Source of the DNA: Paenibacillaceae bacterium
Lineage (GTDB): Bacteria; Bacillota; Bacilli; Paenibacillales; Paenibacillaceae
NCBI GenBank assembly: GCA_900766135.1
Contig: CAAFUF010000015.1
Span: 186,001 to 250,000, forward strand
Reading direction: 5' to 3'
DNA length: 64,000 nt
Notes under the pieces: model-generated
What the model saw: the letters and a program-made list of their open reading frames with translations, nothing else
The model's database searches: none
What the model was told of the DNA's origin: nothing
Made by a program: the position numbers and the translations under genes
Shown here: positions 16,621 through 25,034 of the stretch, one piece after another
How the letters are laid out: every line of letters begins with the position of its first letter
Numbering within the stretch: the first letter of the stretch is position 1

Positions 16621-17379
16621 ATGAAGCTAAACGGAAAAGTTGCGGTTGTTACCGGGGCAGCCTCAGGGATGGGGAAAGCGATTGCCGAGCTGTTTGCGGC
16701 AGAGGGTGCAAAGGTGGTCGTCTCCGACTTGAACTTGGAGCAAGCCCAGAAAGTTGTCGAAGGAATTGAAGCCAAAGGCGGAGAAGCGATGGGGGCAGCC
16801 GCCAACGTTGCTGTGGAGGAAGACGTGCAGCGATTGATCGACGGTACGGTAAGCCGCTTCGGTACGGTGGACATCCTGGTCAACAACGCCGGGATCATGG
16901 ATAACTTCGTTCCGGCCGCCGACATCACCGATGCGTTGTGGGACAAAGTATTCGCCGTGAATACGACGGGACCGATGCGGACGATTCGCAAGGTGCTGCC
17001 GATCTTTACGGAGAAGAAAGCCGGGGTCATTGTGAACATTGCTTCGGCCGGCGGGTTGTTCGGTTCCCGTGCCGGGGCGGCTTATACCGCTTCCAAGCAT
17101 GCCGTCATCGGATTGACGAAGAACGTCGGATTCCAATATGCCACCCTCGGGATTCGCTGCAATGCCATCGCGCCGGGCGCGGTGGAAACGAACATTGCCT
17201 CTACGCTCACGGCGGTAAATCCATTCGGGATGGAGCGGGCCCAAGTGGGGATGGGCATTAACCCGGGTCTGGGAAAACCCGAGGATATCGCGAAAGTAGC
17301 TTTGTTCTTGGCCTCCGATGAATCCAGCTTCGTGAACGGCACGACGATTACCGCGGACGCCGGCTGGACGGCTTATTAA
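16621..17379 (+). CDS. Short-chain dehydrogenase/reductase (SDR), classical type
   Basis: NAD(P)-dependent oxidoreductase of 252 residues. Cofactor motif TGAASGMG (11-18), NNAG, and a complete catalytic triad S142, Y155, K159 (YTASK). An acidic residue at the end of the second strand (VVSDLN) favours NAD over NADP. GGAGGTAAG precedes ATG 16621. It is divergent from a TetR gene and may be induced by its ligand; the physiological substrate is unknown. Confidence 0.92.
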   Translation: MKLNGKVAVVTGAASGMGKAIAELFAAEGAKVVVSDLNLEQAQKVVEGIEAKGGEAMGAAANVAVEEDVQRLIDGTVSRFGTVDILVNNAGIMDNFVPAADITDALWDKVFAVNTTGPMRTIRKVLPIFTEKKAGVIVNIASAGGLFGSRAGAAYTASKHAVIGLTKNVGFQYATLGIRCNAIAPGAVETNIASTLTAVNPFGMERAQVGMGINPGLGKPEDIAKVALFLASDESSFVNGTTITADAGWTAY

Positions 17380-17475
17380 GCAAACCGGTCGCATTGCTGC
17401 ATAAAAAGCGGAACCGAGCCGCACCCTAACGCCTAGGCATGCAATTTACGCAAGTAAAGGAGAGTGCTCTAGGCG

Positions 17476-17649
17476 ATGGAGAAGGAAACGAAACAACCGA
17501 CGACGGATATTCAGAAAACAAACCCGAAAGCCAAGCGGTCGTCCCATTCTAATCCGGCCCAGGATACGGAGTTTGCCGGGGAATTGACGAAAAGCGATAT
17601 CCAATCGGCGTTTCAAAACCCGGTTACCGGTGAGGAACGGTTGTATTAA
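17476..17649 (+). CDS. Small hydrophilic protein, 57 residues, unknown function
   Basis: A 57-residue open frame with AAAGGAG 11 nt upstream, ending in a NPVTGEERLY-like tail, directly followed by a strong terminator. It is Lys/Thr/Asn/Gln-rich, has no membrane segment and no Cys. Size and composition recall small spore or stress proteins of Bacillaceae, but it is not one I can name. The ribosome site and terminator argue for a real gene. Confidence 0.6.
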   Translation: MEKETKQPTTDIQKTNPKAKRSSHSNPAQDTEFAGELTKSDIQSAFQNPVTGEERLY

Positions 17650-17670
17650 CGATAGAAGTCGGATCATTCG

Positions 17671-17707
17671 AAAAGACAGATCTCCCGCGGTGGAGGCTGT
17701 CTTTTTT
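17671..17707 (+). terminator. Terminator after the 57-residue gene
   Basis: AAAAGACAG (17671-17679) pairs with CTGTCTTTT (17697-17705), with an inner ATCTCC/GGAG stem and a T-run. Confidence 0.85.
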
Positions 17708-17729
17708 ATTTGCATCGGGTTGGATAAAC

Positions 17730-17758
17730 TTGACAATGAATTGACGTTTGTATACATT
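17730..17758 (+). promoter_or_regulatory. Promoter of the nitroreductase gene
   Basis: Perfect -35 TTGACA (17730-17735), 17-nt spacer, -10 TACATT (17753-17758). It starts just after the preceding terminator and 80 nt before the ATG. Confidence 0.6.
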
Positions 17759-17838
17759 TGAGGTCCGGAGTTTCAAGCGTCAAGGGACCAACGGGGGAGA
17801 ATTTATCCATTTGTTCGTGTTAAGGGAGGCTGTTACGG

Positions 17839-18330
17839 ATGAGCATAAGCACGATAGATTTGATCAAAAGCCGGAGAAATATCAAAGCGTTCAAACCGGA
17901 TCCGGTGGACGACGAGGCGTTGATGGGCTGGCTTGAAGCGGCAAGCTTCGCACCGAACCATCGCTGCAACGAACCCTGGGAGTTGCTCCGAATCGGTCCG
18001 GAAACGCGGGCGAAGCTGAAGCACAAGAGCGACTTCTGGGGCGCTCCTGTCGTCCTCGCACTGTTATCCAAACCCGGAGCAACCGGCATTGAACGGGATG
18101 AAAACGTGATGGCCGCCGCCTGCTTCGCGCAAAATTTCCTGCTGGCCGCTCATGAAGCCGGTGTCGGTACGTTCTGGTCGTCCATCGGCGGCTTGCCTCA
18201 CAACCGTGAGCTTCTTGGCGTGGCGGAGGGGTATGAGGTGATAGGGGTATTCGGCATCGGTTACCCGGCTGAGGTGCCGGCTGCGAAGCCGAGAACGCCG
18301 ATCGGAGAGAAAATCAAAACGCTGCCCTAA
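17839..18330 (+). CDS. Nitroreductase-family flavoprotein, short form
   Basis: FMN-dependent NAD(P)H oxidoreductase of 163 residues. N-terminal KSRRNIKAFKPDPVD and SFAPNHRCNEPWELL are the FMN-binding blocks of the family (SRRSxRxF and APSxxNxQPW), and the C-terminal VIGVFGIGYPAE block is also present. It is shorter than the usual 180-220 residues, resembling the compact YdjA-like group. GGGAGG lies upstream. Monocistronic between two terminators. Confidence 0.87.
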   Translation: MSISTIDLIKSRRNIKAFKPDPVDDEALMGWLEAASFAPNHRCNEPWELLRIGPETRAKLKHKSDFWGAPVVLALLSKPGATGIERDENVMAAACFAQNFLLAAHEAGVGTFWSSIGGLPHNRELLGVAEGYEVIGVFGIGYPAEVPAAKPRTPIGEKIKTLP

Positions 18331-18372
18331 TCCGGTGGATGGCAAAGTAAATGAATACTTGCACTTATAAAG

Positions 18373-18413
18373 AAAGCCGCGTTTCTTCCCTGTGAGGGGA
18401 GGGCGCGGCTTTT
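18373..18413 (+). terminator. Terminator after nitroreductase
   Basis: AAAGCCGCG (18373-18381) pairs with CGCGGCTTT (18404-18412), with a CTTCCC/GGGGAG inner stem, followed by Ts. Confidence 0.85.
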
Positions 18414-18424
18414 ATAACTTCTTA

Positions 18425-18453
18425 TTGATACACGTCAATAAGCATGCTATATT
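18425..18453 (+). promoter_or_regulatory. helD promoter
   Basis: -35 TTGATA (18425-18430), 17-nt spacer, -10 TATATT (18448-18453); each hexamer has one mismatch to the SigA consensus. The -10 box is embedded in the palindrome at 18442-18465. Confidence 0.7.
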
Positions 18454-18465
18454 TGAATAGCATGC
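18442..18465 (+). promoter_or_regulatory. Palindromic operator over the helD -10 box
   Basis: GCATGCTAT and ATAGCATGC form a perfect 9-bp inverted repeat with a 6-nt centre (ATTTGA). It covers the -10 box and presumed start site, an ideal repressor position. No local regulator gene is an obvious partner. Confidence 0.55.
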
Positions 18466-18478
18466 GTCGAAATTTACG

Positions 18479-18507
18479 AATAAAATTATAGCTTTCCTAA
18501 TTTTATT
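18479..18507 (+). repeat. AT-rich inverted repeat in the helD leader
   Basis: AATAAAATTA (18479-18488) and TAATTTTATT (18498-18507) are perfect 10-bp complements with a 9-nt loop. It sits in the 5' untranslated leader between promoter and ATG and may be an operator or a weak mRNA hairpin. Confidence 0.5.
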
Positions 18508-18561
18508 GTACAGACAAAATCACCTCAAGTCAACCCCCATTTTGCGAAAGGAGTGCTGATT

Positions 18562-20937
18562 ATGGATAAGGAGCTACAGCGGGAACAGGAACGGTTGGAC
18601 CGTGTGATGGAGGTCCTCGCGGAGAGCATCGGCGAACTGGAGGAGGATACTTCCCGGCGCAGGAATGAGGTCGTCGAGTTCCGCAAGCATTTCTGGGAAG
18701 ACGTCACGGTGAATTTGGATAACTTTGACGACTTTTTGGAAACGGTCATCAGCCTGCGTCAGCAGGCCGAGGTCTTGTCGTTAAGCCAAAGCAGCCATCG
18801 TCAAGCCTCCAAGCGACGGGCGGCACTGCTGCGGATGCAGGAAAATCCTTACTTCGGACGGATCGATTTCGCTGAGGAAGGAGAACCGGGGACGGAGCGG
18901 GTATATATCGGCGTCTCCTCCTTGGTGGATCCGAGCGGGGAGAAGTTTCTGATTTACGATTGGCGGGCTCCGATCTCCAGCGTGTATTACGATTACGCGC
19001 CGGGTCCGGCCGAGTACGTCACCCCCGGCGGGACGATTCGCGGGGAATTGGAGCGGAAATGGCAATATCTCATTCGCCGCGGGCGAATCGAATCGATGTT
19101 CGACACCTCGCTGACGATCGGGGACGAGGTGCTGCAGCAGGTGTTGGGCCAAACGGCCAATTCGCAGATGCGCAGCATTGTGGCTACGATTCAGCAGGAG
19201 CAAAACCGGATCATCCGGCATGATCGCGCACGGCTGCTCATCGTCCAAGGCGCCGCCGGCAGCGGAAAAACCTCGGCCGCTTTGCAGCGGATCGCTTACT
19301 TGCTGTACAAATACCGCGAACGAATGACGGCAGACCAGATCGTTTTATTTTCGCCGAATGCGATGTTTCAGACCTACGTATCCGGCGTGCTTCCCGAGCT
19401 TGGCGAGGAAAATATGCAACAGGTCACGCTCCAGGAGTACCTCGACCACCGGCTTAGCGGGTTGTTCGAGGTTGAGGATGCTTACGCGCAACTGGAATAT
19501 GTGTTGACGGCGAAGGAAGCCCCGGATTACCAAGCGCGGATGGCCGCGATCCGGTTAAAGGCGTCGGCATCTTTTTTCGAGGGAATCCAGGCTTATCGGA
19601 CGTCTCTGGAGCAAAGCGGCATGCGGTTCCAACCTTTGCAGTTCCGCGGGGACACGTTGGTCTCGGCTGAAGAGATGGCGGAGCAGTTTTACGGGGGAGA
19701 CGAGACCCTGCGTTTGTCCGGGCGAATCGAACGGCTAACGGCGTGGTTGAATGAACGGGTCGGCGAAATCGAGAAACAGGAACGTCGCGAACCATGGGTG
19801 CAGGATGCGATTGAGCTCCTTAGCAACGAGCAATACGAACGGGCCTATGAGAGGATTCGGAATAAATACGGCCTGACCGAGGATTCGGACGAGGAGATCG
19901 AAGGCGAACGCTTGTCGAGGGAGCTTGCACGAATGGTCGTGCGCAAGAAGTTGAAGCCGGTGCGGGAACAGATCCGCGAGCTGCGGTTCATCGATCTGGC
20001 CGGGGTGTATAAGCAGCTCTTTGAAACACCGATCATCCGTACCGGCTCATGGTTGGAAGCGGAGGTGCCGGGGGGACGGGAAGCCTGGACGGATATTTGC
20101 CGCATCACGATTCAGAACCTCGATGAAGGGAAGTTGTTTTATGAGGATGCGACTCCCTTTCTACTGCTGCATGAGCTGATTCTGGGGTTCCAGGCGAACT
20201 TGTCCATCCGCCATGTTTTGATCGATGAGGCGCAGGATTACTCCCCGCTTCAGTTCGAGTTTATCAAAAGGCTGTTTCCCGCCGCGAAGCTGACGGTGCT
20301 CGGCGATTTTCACCAGGCGATCTTCGCCCATGCCGCCGGTACGGCGGATTTTCAAGGACTGACCCGCCTGTACGGGCCGGAAGCTACCGAAACGATCCGT
20401 CTGCAACGCAGCTACCGGTCGACCCGGCCGATCGTCGAGTTCACGCGGAGCTTGATCCAAGGCGGCGAAAACATCGAACCGTTCGAACGCAGCGGAGACT
20501 TGCCGACACTGACGCAGGTGGCCGACCCGACGGAACTGCACCGCCGCATCATACGCAGCGTCGCTGAACTGAAAGCGCGCGGGGCAGCCACGATCGCCAT
20601 CGTATGCCGGTCGGCAGCGGAGAGCGCAGCCGCTTACGCGGCTTTGGGTGGGGAACGTAGGGCCGAGCTCAAGCTGGTCACCCGCGATTCGATCGAATAC
20701 AAGCAAGGCGTGGTGGTCATTCCGGCCTATTTGGCAAAAGGCATCGAGTTCGACGCGGTGATCATTTACGATGCTTCGGCTCAGTCCTATGGAGAGGAAA
20801 GCGTGCGGCGCCTGTTCTATACCGCCTGTACCCGGGCGATGCATCATTTGCAACTGTTCAGCGTCGGGGCGGCCAGTCCGTTTCTGGAACCGGCGATCGA
20901 CCAGGGGCTTGTGTTGGTTCATGAGCAAGGGGAGTGA
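18562..20937 (+). CDS. helD: HelD, RNA polymerase recycling/rescue motor
   Basis: Superfamily-1 (UvrD-like) ATPase of 791 residues that binds RNA polymerase and clears it from DNA, and in some bacteria protects it from rifamycins. The N-terminal antiparallel coiled coil (about 1-80) is the secondary-channel arm of HelD. Walker A is VQGAAGSGKTS (near 228-238) and Walker B is LIDEAQD (D555/E556), with further helicase motifs (GDFHQAIFAH, LQRSYRST, ACTRAMHHLQLF). AAAGGAG is 8 nt before ATG 18562. It has its own promoter carrying palindromes, so expression is likely regulated. Confidence 0.92.
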   Translation: MDKELQREQERLDRVMEVLAESIGELEEDTSRRRNEVVEFRKHFWEDVTVNLDNFDDFLETVISLRQQAEVLSLSQSSHRQASKRRAALLRMQENPYFGRIDFAEEGEPGTERVYIGVSSLVDPSGEKFLIYDWRAPISSVYYDYAPGPAEYVTPGGTIRGELERKWQYLIRRGRIESMFDTSLTIGDEVLQQVLGQTANSQMRSIVATIQQEQNRIIRHDRARLLIVQGAAGSGKTSAALQRIAYLLYKYRERMTADQIVLFSPNAMFQTYVSGVLPELGEENMQQVTLQEYLDHRLSGLFEVEDAYAQLEYVLTAKEAPDYQARMAAIRLKASASFFEGIQAYRTSLEQSGMRFQPLQFRGDTLVSAEEMAEQFYGGDETLRLSGRIERLTAWLNERVGEIEKQERREPWVQDAIELLSNEQYERAYERIRNKYGLTEDSDEEIEGERLSRELARMVVRKKLKPVREQIRELRFIDLAGVYKQLFETPIIRTGSWLEAEVPGGREAWTDICRITIQNLDEGKLFYEDATPFLLLHELILGFQANLSIRHVLIDEAQDYSPLQFEFIKRLFPAAKLTVLGDFHQAIFAHAAGTADFQGLTRLYGPEATETIRLQRSYRSTRPIVEFTRSLIQGGENIEPFERSGDLPTLTQVADPTELHRRIIRSVAELKARGAATIAIVCRSAAESAAAYAALGGERRAELKLVTRDSIEYKQGVVVIPAYLAKGIEFDAVIIYDASAQSYGEESVRRLFYTACTRAMHHLQLFSVGAASPFLEPAIDQGLVLVHEQGE

Positions 20938-20966
20938 AGCCGTTCGGGAAATCCGCGAATGCCCAA

Positions 20967-20995
20967 TTGACAAAACGTTCCGAAAGGAATATGTT
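20967..20995 (+). promoter_or_regulatory. Promoter of the GPP34-like/MerR pair
   Basis: Perfect -35 TTGACA (20967-20972), 17-nt spacer, -10 TATGTT (20990-20995), immediately upstream of a heptamer repeat. Confidence 0.6.
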
Positions 20996-21001
20996 GTAAA
21001 T

Positions 21002-21029
21002 AGTAAGTGGTAAGTAGTAAGTAGTAAGT
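21002..21029 (+). repeat. Tandem heptamer repeat AGTAAGT x4
   Basis: Four head-to-tail units AGTAAGT, GGTAAGT, AGTAAGT, AGTAAGT located at the expected transcription start region, 6 nt after the -10 box. Confidence 0.8.
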
Positions 21030-21119
21030 GATATGTATGAAGAAGCAAGCGGGAAGTTCGGGAGTGACGTTATGGATGGTGAAGGTCACTCGATTCCAGA
21101 GCGATAGGGGAGTTTGGCG

Positions 21120-22127
21120 ATGGCAGAGTTGAAGGAGCTTACCTTGGCACAGCGTTTCTCGATGATCGCGTTGAATGCGCAGCGGAGCAACATGATGACG
21201 ACCGTGAAGAAGATTTCTCTTCGCGCGATGGCGGCGGCGGTCATTCTGGAGGTATACCTGGAAGGAGGATTAACCGCATCGAATGGCAAGATCGAGGATA
21301 CACCGGGTCCGGGGGGGAATGCATCAAGCGGGGACTTGGCTTACCGGGAAGCGATCTTGAAGCCGGCCGGGTCGAAAGCGCGCAGCCGTCAACTTCAGCT
21401 GCCATGGTGGTTAAAGCAGGCCTCCTCGCTGTCCAAACGAACAATGGACCGTTTCGAGCTCGCCATGGCGAAGTCTCTCTCAGATCTGGGAATGATGGAG
21501 GAGATTCCGAATTTACTCGGATGCGATATGTTTTATGAGTCGGCGGGCGTGACGATCAAGGAGTACCGCTGCCCGATCCAAGAATATACGAGGATTACGG
21601 AGGGGTTCCGGGCGGAAATCCTGGAGGAAGGGCCGATCAGCGACGATGCGGTTTGCCTCTTGTGGCTGCTGCGGGAAAGCGGGTGCTTGCCGGACCTCTT
21701 TTCGCGGAATGAACTGGACCTTGTGGCGACAAGAATCAACGAGCTGGACACAAGCGATCCGTTGGCCCATACGATTTTTTCGATTCAAATCTTCCGGGGA
21801 TGGGAACTCGGGGTAAAGCATGCGCTGCGAATGAAAAAATCGTTCGTCCGCACTACGGTCGGCACCGGCGTGTTGTTCTTGTTTCCTTTGCTGGACCGGT
21901 CGCAGGCGGTATTTATCGAGACGGAGGCTTGGTTCTCCAACTCCAAGCAACGCCTAGAGGCCGTCAAAGAACGGCTTGAGGCGCAAGGCCATGTATTTAC
22001 CGTGCTGAAGGAAGGGGAGATCCCCACGCTCCGAATCGACAATCTGGTTTATGAAGCGGTTCCGCATTTCGTGACGGTGCGCGTGCCGATCCAAGGGGTG
22101 CGGCTGCTTCCGAAACGCCCGATCTAA
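21120..22127 (+). CDS. Uncharacterised protein with GPP34/GOLPH3-like pattern
   Basis: Cytoplasmic protein of 335 residues, no signal or membrane segment. The start LTLAQRFSMIAL, the helical block LRAMAAAVILEVYLEGGL, the central LSKRTMDRFELAMAKSLSDLG and the later EEGPISDDAVCLLWLLRESG resemble, in order and spacing, the helices of the GPP34 (GOLPH3/Vps74) fold, a phosphoinositide- or membrane-binding scaffold in eukaryotes with poorly understood bacterial members. The match is by eye only. ATG 21120 has AGGGGAG 8 nt upstream. It is followed 14 nt later by a MerR-like gene with which it forms an operon. Confidence 0.6.
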   Translation: MAELKELTLAQRFSMIALNAQRSNMMTTVKKISLRAMAAAVILEVYLEGGLTASNGKIEDTPGPGGNASSGDLAYREAILKPAGSKARSRQLQLPWWLKQASSLSKRTMDRFELAMAKSLSDLGMMEEIPNLLGCDMFYESAGVTIKEYRCPIQEYTRITEGFRAEILEEGPISDDAVCLLWLLRESGCLPDLFSRNELDLVATRINELDTSDPLAHTIFSIQIFRGWELGVKHALRMKKSFVRTTVGTGVLFLFPLLDRSQAVFIETEAWFSNSKQRLEAVKERLEAQGHVFTVLKEGEIPTLRIDNLVYEAVPHFVTVRVPIQGVRLLPKRPI

Positions 22128-22141
22128 AGGAGTCCTGCCCC

Positions 22142-22402
22142 ATGTCCAGACAACGATCCATGGAAGCCATTCAAGCTTCGGAGTTCGTCACGATCGGCGA
22201 ACTGGCGCGGTTGACGGCAACCCGCTACAGCACCTTGAAGTTTTACACGGAGGAAGGCATGCTGCCGTTCGAGCAGGCCGAGGAGAATCTGACGCGCCGG
22301 TATCGCAGGGAAGAGACGGTGGAACGGATCGCGCGGATCAAGCAACTGCGTTCCGAGGGGATGCCGGTCCCGGAGATCAAGGCGAAGCTGACGGTGGAAT
22401 AA
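22142..22402 (+). CDS. Small MerR-type helix-turn-helix protein
   Basis: 86-residue protein containing only a MerR winged helix (VTIGELARLTATRYSTLKFYTEEGMLPF, then RRYRREETVERIARIKQLRSEG) and no effector domain. AAAGGAG lies 9 nt before the ATG. It may autoregulate the two-gene unit or act as a subunit with the upstream protein. Confidence 0.85.
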   Translation: MSRQRSMEAIQASEFVTIGELARLTATRYSTLKFYTEEGMLPFEQAEENLTRRYRREETVERIARIKQLRSEGMPVPEIKAKLTVE

Positions 22403-22418
22403 TCGGCTTATGAGCATA

Positions 22419-22452
22419 AGAGACCTCTGCGTTGGCAGGGTCTTCTTTTTTT
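22419..22452 (+). terminator. Terminator after the MerR-like gene
   Basis: AGACCTCTGC pairs with GCAGGGTCT around a GTTG loop, with a long T-run. Confidence 0.75.
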
Positions 22453-22491
22453 ATAATAGAATCGTAACTACCTCCCTCTGACTGGTGGATG

Positions 22492-22497
22492 TATAAT
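22492..22497 (+). promoter_or_regulatory. Candidate -10 box for the GNAT block
   Basis: Perfect TATAAT 91 nt before the first acetyltransferase; the -35 region is poor. The same word GATGTATAAT-like context occurs at 7131 and 46291. Confidence 0.35.
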
Positions 22498-22587
22498 TAT
22501 GGAAGGGGTTTACGGCGGGATTCATAAAGGAAATGAAATTCGAATACGAATCGAAGACAGGTAAGCGCAAATAAGGAGGGGAGGACC

Positions 22588-23079
22588 ATGCTTAGGTTAT
22601 GTACTGAAAATGATACGGAAGCTATTTATCAGATCATCAATGATGCGGCTCAAGCTTACAAGGGGGTCATCCCTGAGGACAGGTATCATGAACCGTATAT
22701 GACGAGGGATGAATTAACCGATGAAATCAACCAGGGCGTCGTGTTTTGGGGCTATGAAGAAGATAACCAATTACTGGGAGTCATGGGGATTCAGGACAAG
22801 GTGGAGGTTTCCTTGATTCGACATGCCTATGTTCGAACCCATCAACGAAAGAGCGGAGTAGGTACAAAGCTTCTAACTCACCTCATGAGTTTAACCGATA
22901 AACCGATCTTAATCGGAACGTGGGCGTCGGCGGATTGGGCCGTCCGCTTCTATGTCAAGAATGGCTTTAACCTGGTGACGCCCGCAGAGAAGAATCAATT
23001 GCTTCGCACGTATTGGAATGTACCTGATCGACAAATCGAGACATCGGTCGTGCTAAGCAGCAAAGGGGTTGGAGGATGA
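22588..23079 (+). CDS. GNAT-family N-acetyltransferase
   Basis: 163-residue acetyl-CoA-dependent acetyltransferase. Motif A reads RTHQRKSGVGTKLLTHLM (the R/QxxGxG/A pyrophosphate-binding loop), and the C-terminal FYVKNGFNLV block is also typical. GGAGGGGAGG precedes the ATG. First gene of the AT-richer accessory block; it overlaps the next gene by 4 nt. Substrate unknown. Confidence 0.87.
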   Translation: MLRLCTENDTEAIYQIINDAAQAYKGVIPEDRYHEPYMTRDELTDEINQGVVFWGYEEDNQLLGVMGIQDKVEVSLIRHAYVRTHQRKSGVGTKLLTHLMSLTDKPILIGTWASADWAVRFYVKNGFNLVTPAEKNQLLRTYWNVPDRQIETSVVLSSKGVGG

Positions 23080-23411
23080 AGCAAGGTCAACGGGTGAACA
23101 AAGGCTGGATATGGATGGCGGTATATTTCCTATTGTTGATCTTAGCAAGTAACCACGTTTACGGATATTCAATACTGGACAGCTCCCTGGAGTTCATGGG
23201 GATTGGAAGTTGGACGAAGGAAGGTCAGGCCCAGTGGCATATCACATCCTTGATTGCAGTTCCTCTATTATTCCTTTGCTTGTACCAGACGGTGCGTTAT
23301 ATGAGGGGAAAGTATCCGAGAATCCTGCTCATCATGTTAATTGCATCGGTCATCTTGAGTGTGGTGTATCCCCAATTCACTCAAGGGATTGTTCATTCTC
23401 TCTATGGTTAG
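23076..23411 (+). CDS. Small membrane protein, three predicted segments
   Basis: Unrecognised 111-residue integral membrane protein with hydrophobic segments near 10-30, 53-72 and 82-100. The start ATG overlaps the stop of the preceding acetyltransferase, so it is translationally coupled. No catalytic motif is visible. Confidence 0.75.
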   Translation: MKQGQRVNKGWIWMAVYFLLLILASNHVYGYSILDSSLEFMGIGSWTKEGQAQWHITSLIAVPLLFLCLYQTVRYMRGKYPRILLIMLIASVILSVVYPQFTQGIVHSLYG

Positions 23412-23437
23412 ACAAAGGGCTGATCGGAGGTGATTCA

Positions 23438-23989
23438 ATGCGAAGAAGAATAGATGAGCAGCTACTGATCGCTTTATTCGACTTAAGTCACTCCGAAGAG
23501 TTGTTCGAGCTCATACATCAAAACCGGGATCATTTCGGCAAGTGGCTTGAATTCCCCCATAAGACTCATACCGTTGAAGATGCTAGGAATTTCATTACAA
23601 GATCCATCCATAAAAATGCGTCCGGGAAAGGATTTTGGTGTGGCATATGGGATGAGCATCAATTAATAGGGGCAATTGGGCTAGTACAAATAAACTGGAC
23701 GGACAAAACAACCGAGATTGGATACTACATTGCCCAAGAATATGAAGGAAGAGGTATCATAAGGCGAGCATGCCAAGAAGTTGTTAATTACGTATTTGAA
23801 GACTTGGCACTTAATCGGATCGAAATTAGAGTTCAACCCGAAAATCTAAGAAGCCGAAAAATCCCTGAAAGCCTCGGGTTTGCCCAAGAAGGCACATTGC
23901 GCCAAGCGGAGTGGTTCATCGACCATTTCGTTGATAAGGTAGTATATGGGCTGCTCAAAGAGGAGTGGAATATGGGGAGCATTGTATGA
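23438..23989 (+). CDS. RimJ/RimL-type GNAT acetyltransferase
   Basis: 183-residue GNAT protein of the ribosomal-protein alanine acetyltransferase (RimL/YdaF) subgroup. Diagnostic stretches are GYYIAQEYEGRGII (acetyl-CoA loop), NRIEIRVQPENLRSRKIPE and LGFAQEGTLRQ. GGAGGTGATT precedes ATG 23438; a longer frame from 23210 overlaps the previous gene and was rejected. It may acetylate ribosomal protein N-termini or a small molecule. Confidence 0.87.
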   Translation: MRRRIDEQLLIALFDLSHSEELFELIHQNRDHFGKWLEFPHKTHTVEDARNFITRSIHKNASGKGFWCGIWDEHQLIGAIGLVQINWTDKTTEIGYYIAQEYEGRGIIRRACQEVVNYVFEDLALNRIEIRVQPENLRSRKIPESLGFAQEGTLRQAEWFIDHFVDKVVYGLLKEEWNMGSIV

Positions 23990-24048
23990 GGATTGGAAAG
24001 CAACGGATCTGAGTCAATAATAGTGCGATCTTATGGGAGATGTTTAAG

Positions 24049-25034
24049 ATGAGTGATTTCCAAGTTGATGTAACAAAAGGGAGTGAGTTCATTTTACAGG
24101 ATCAGGCTGAGGCCTCCGTTAAGAACTGGCGGGGAGTAGAAAGTCTGTGCCTGAATGGACTGGCCATCTTCCCGAATTTGTCTATTTCTGAGGGAAGCAT
24201 TGACGTCTATGTCGGTTCGGATGAAGCGAGCTATTGCGGAATTGCTTTTCGAATTTCGGACCCATTGAACTATGAACTAGCTTATGGGCAACCTCATACT
24301 AGTGGGAGATGGGACGCCTTGCAATATGATCCTGTATTTCGTGGAATTAACACATGGCAAATATATCACGGAGTTGGTGCACAGCAGACGGTTGAAATTC
24401 CAATGGGAGATTGGTTTCATTTAAGAGTAGACTTTAAAGACCGTCGTGCCGTGATTCAATTAGACGATCAACCCCCACTTGTCGTGCCTCAATTAGCTCA
24501 CGGTCACGAAAAAGGCCTCATCGGATTATGGAGTTATAAGCCCGTTTCCGTGACTTCCTTATAAGTGATTCATCCCGTATTTCTGATATGAACTCTATCG
24601 ACACAAACGAATCTATGACTGAAGGAGTCATAACGAAATGGTTCCTTCATGATTATGGTCTCGTTACCTGTGAAGCGAATGGAAGATTAAATTTACATCG
24701 ACGTTATCTTCCTGCATCTGTGTCAGAGGCAAGACTAACACGGAAGTTTGAATTAAACAATGAATCAACCGTCACTCTCAAATTTGGTTTTAGCGACGAA
24801 ATCACTCTGTTCATCGATGGAAAGATTGTTTTCGAGGGAGAAAAGAAGTTTACAATTTCATCAGAATGGAATGACCAGGGGTACGTATCCTTTAGTCATG
24901 AATTGACGTTACCCTTATCTTCGGGGACTCATTGCATCGACATTCGGTTAAAAAGAACAGAAACGTTTGGATTTGGTTTTTGTTTATCTTTGCTCAATGA
25001 CCAGTCGGTAACAAACGAACAAATGTTCTATTAA
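24049..25034 (+). pseudogene. Frameshifted lectin-like beta-sandwich gene
   Basis: Two adjacent open frames (24049-24564, 171 residues; 24588-25034, 148 residues) read as one protein of about 328 residues after adding one base. The first ends SYKPVSVTSL; one extra T in the GTTT at 24544-24547 gives SYKPVFRDFLISDSS and runs on in the second frame. The N-terminal half looks like a LamG/concanavalin-like sandwich (SIDVYVGSDEASYCGIAFRI, then GDWFHLRVDF). The C-terminal half looks like a second carbohydrate-binding or PA14-like sandwich (ITLFIDGKIVFEGEKKF). No signal peptide is seen. It could be a true mutation or a homopolymer sequencing error. Confidence 0.65.

Noticed and set aside
20161..21048. 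295-residue antisense open frame over helD
   Set aside because: It overlaps conserved helicase motifs on the plus strand, and its own N-terminus reads through the heptamer repeat as low-complexity sequence.
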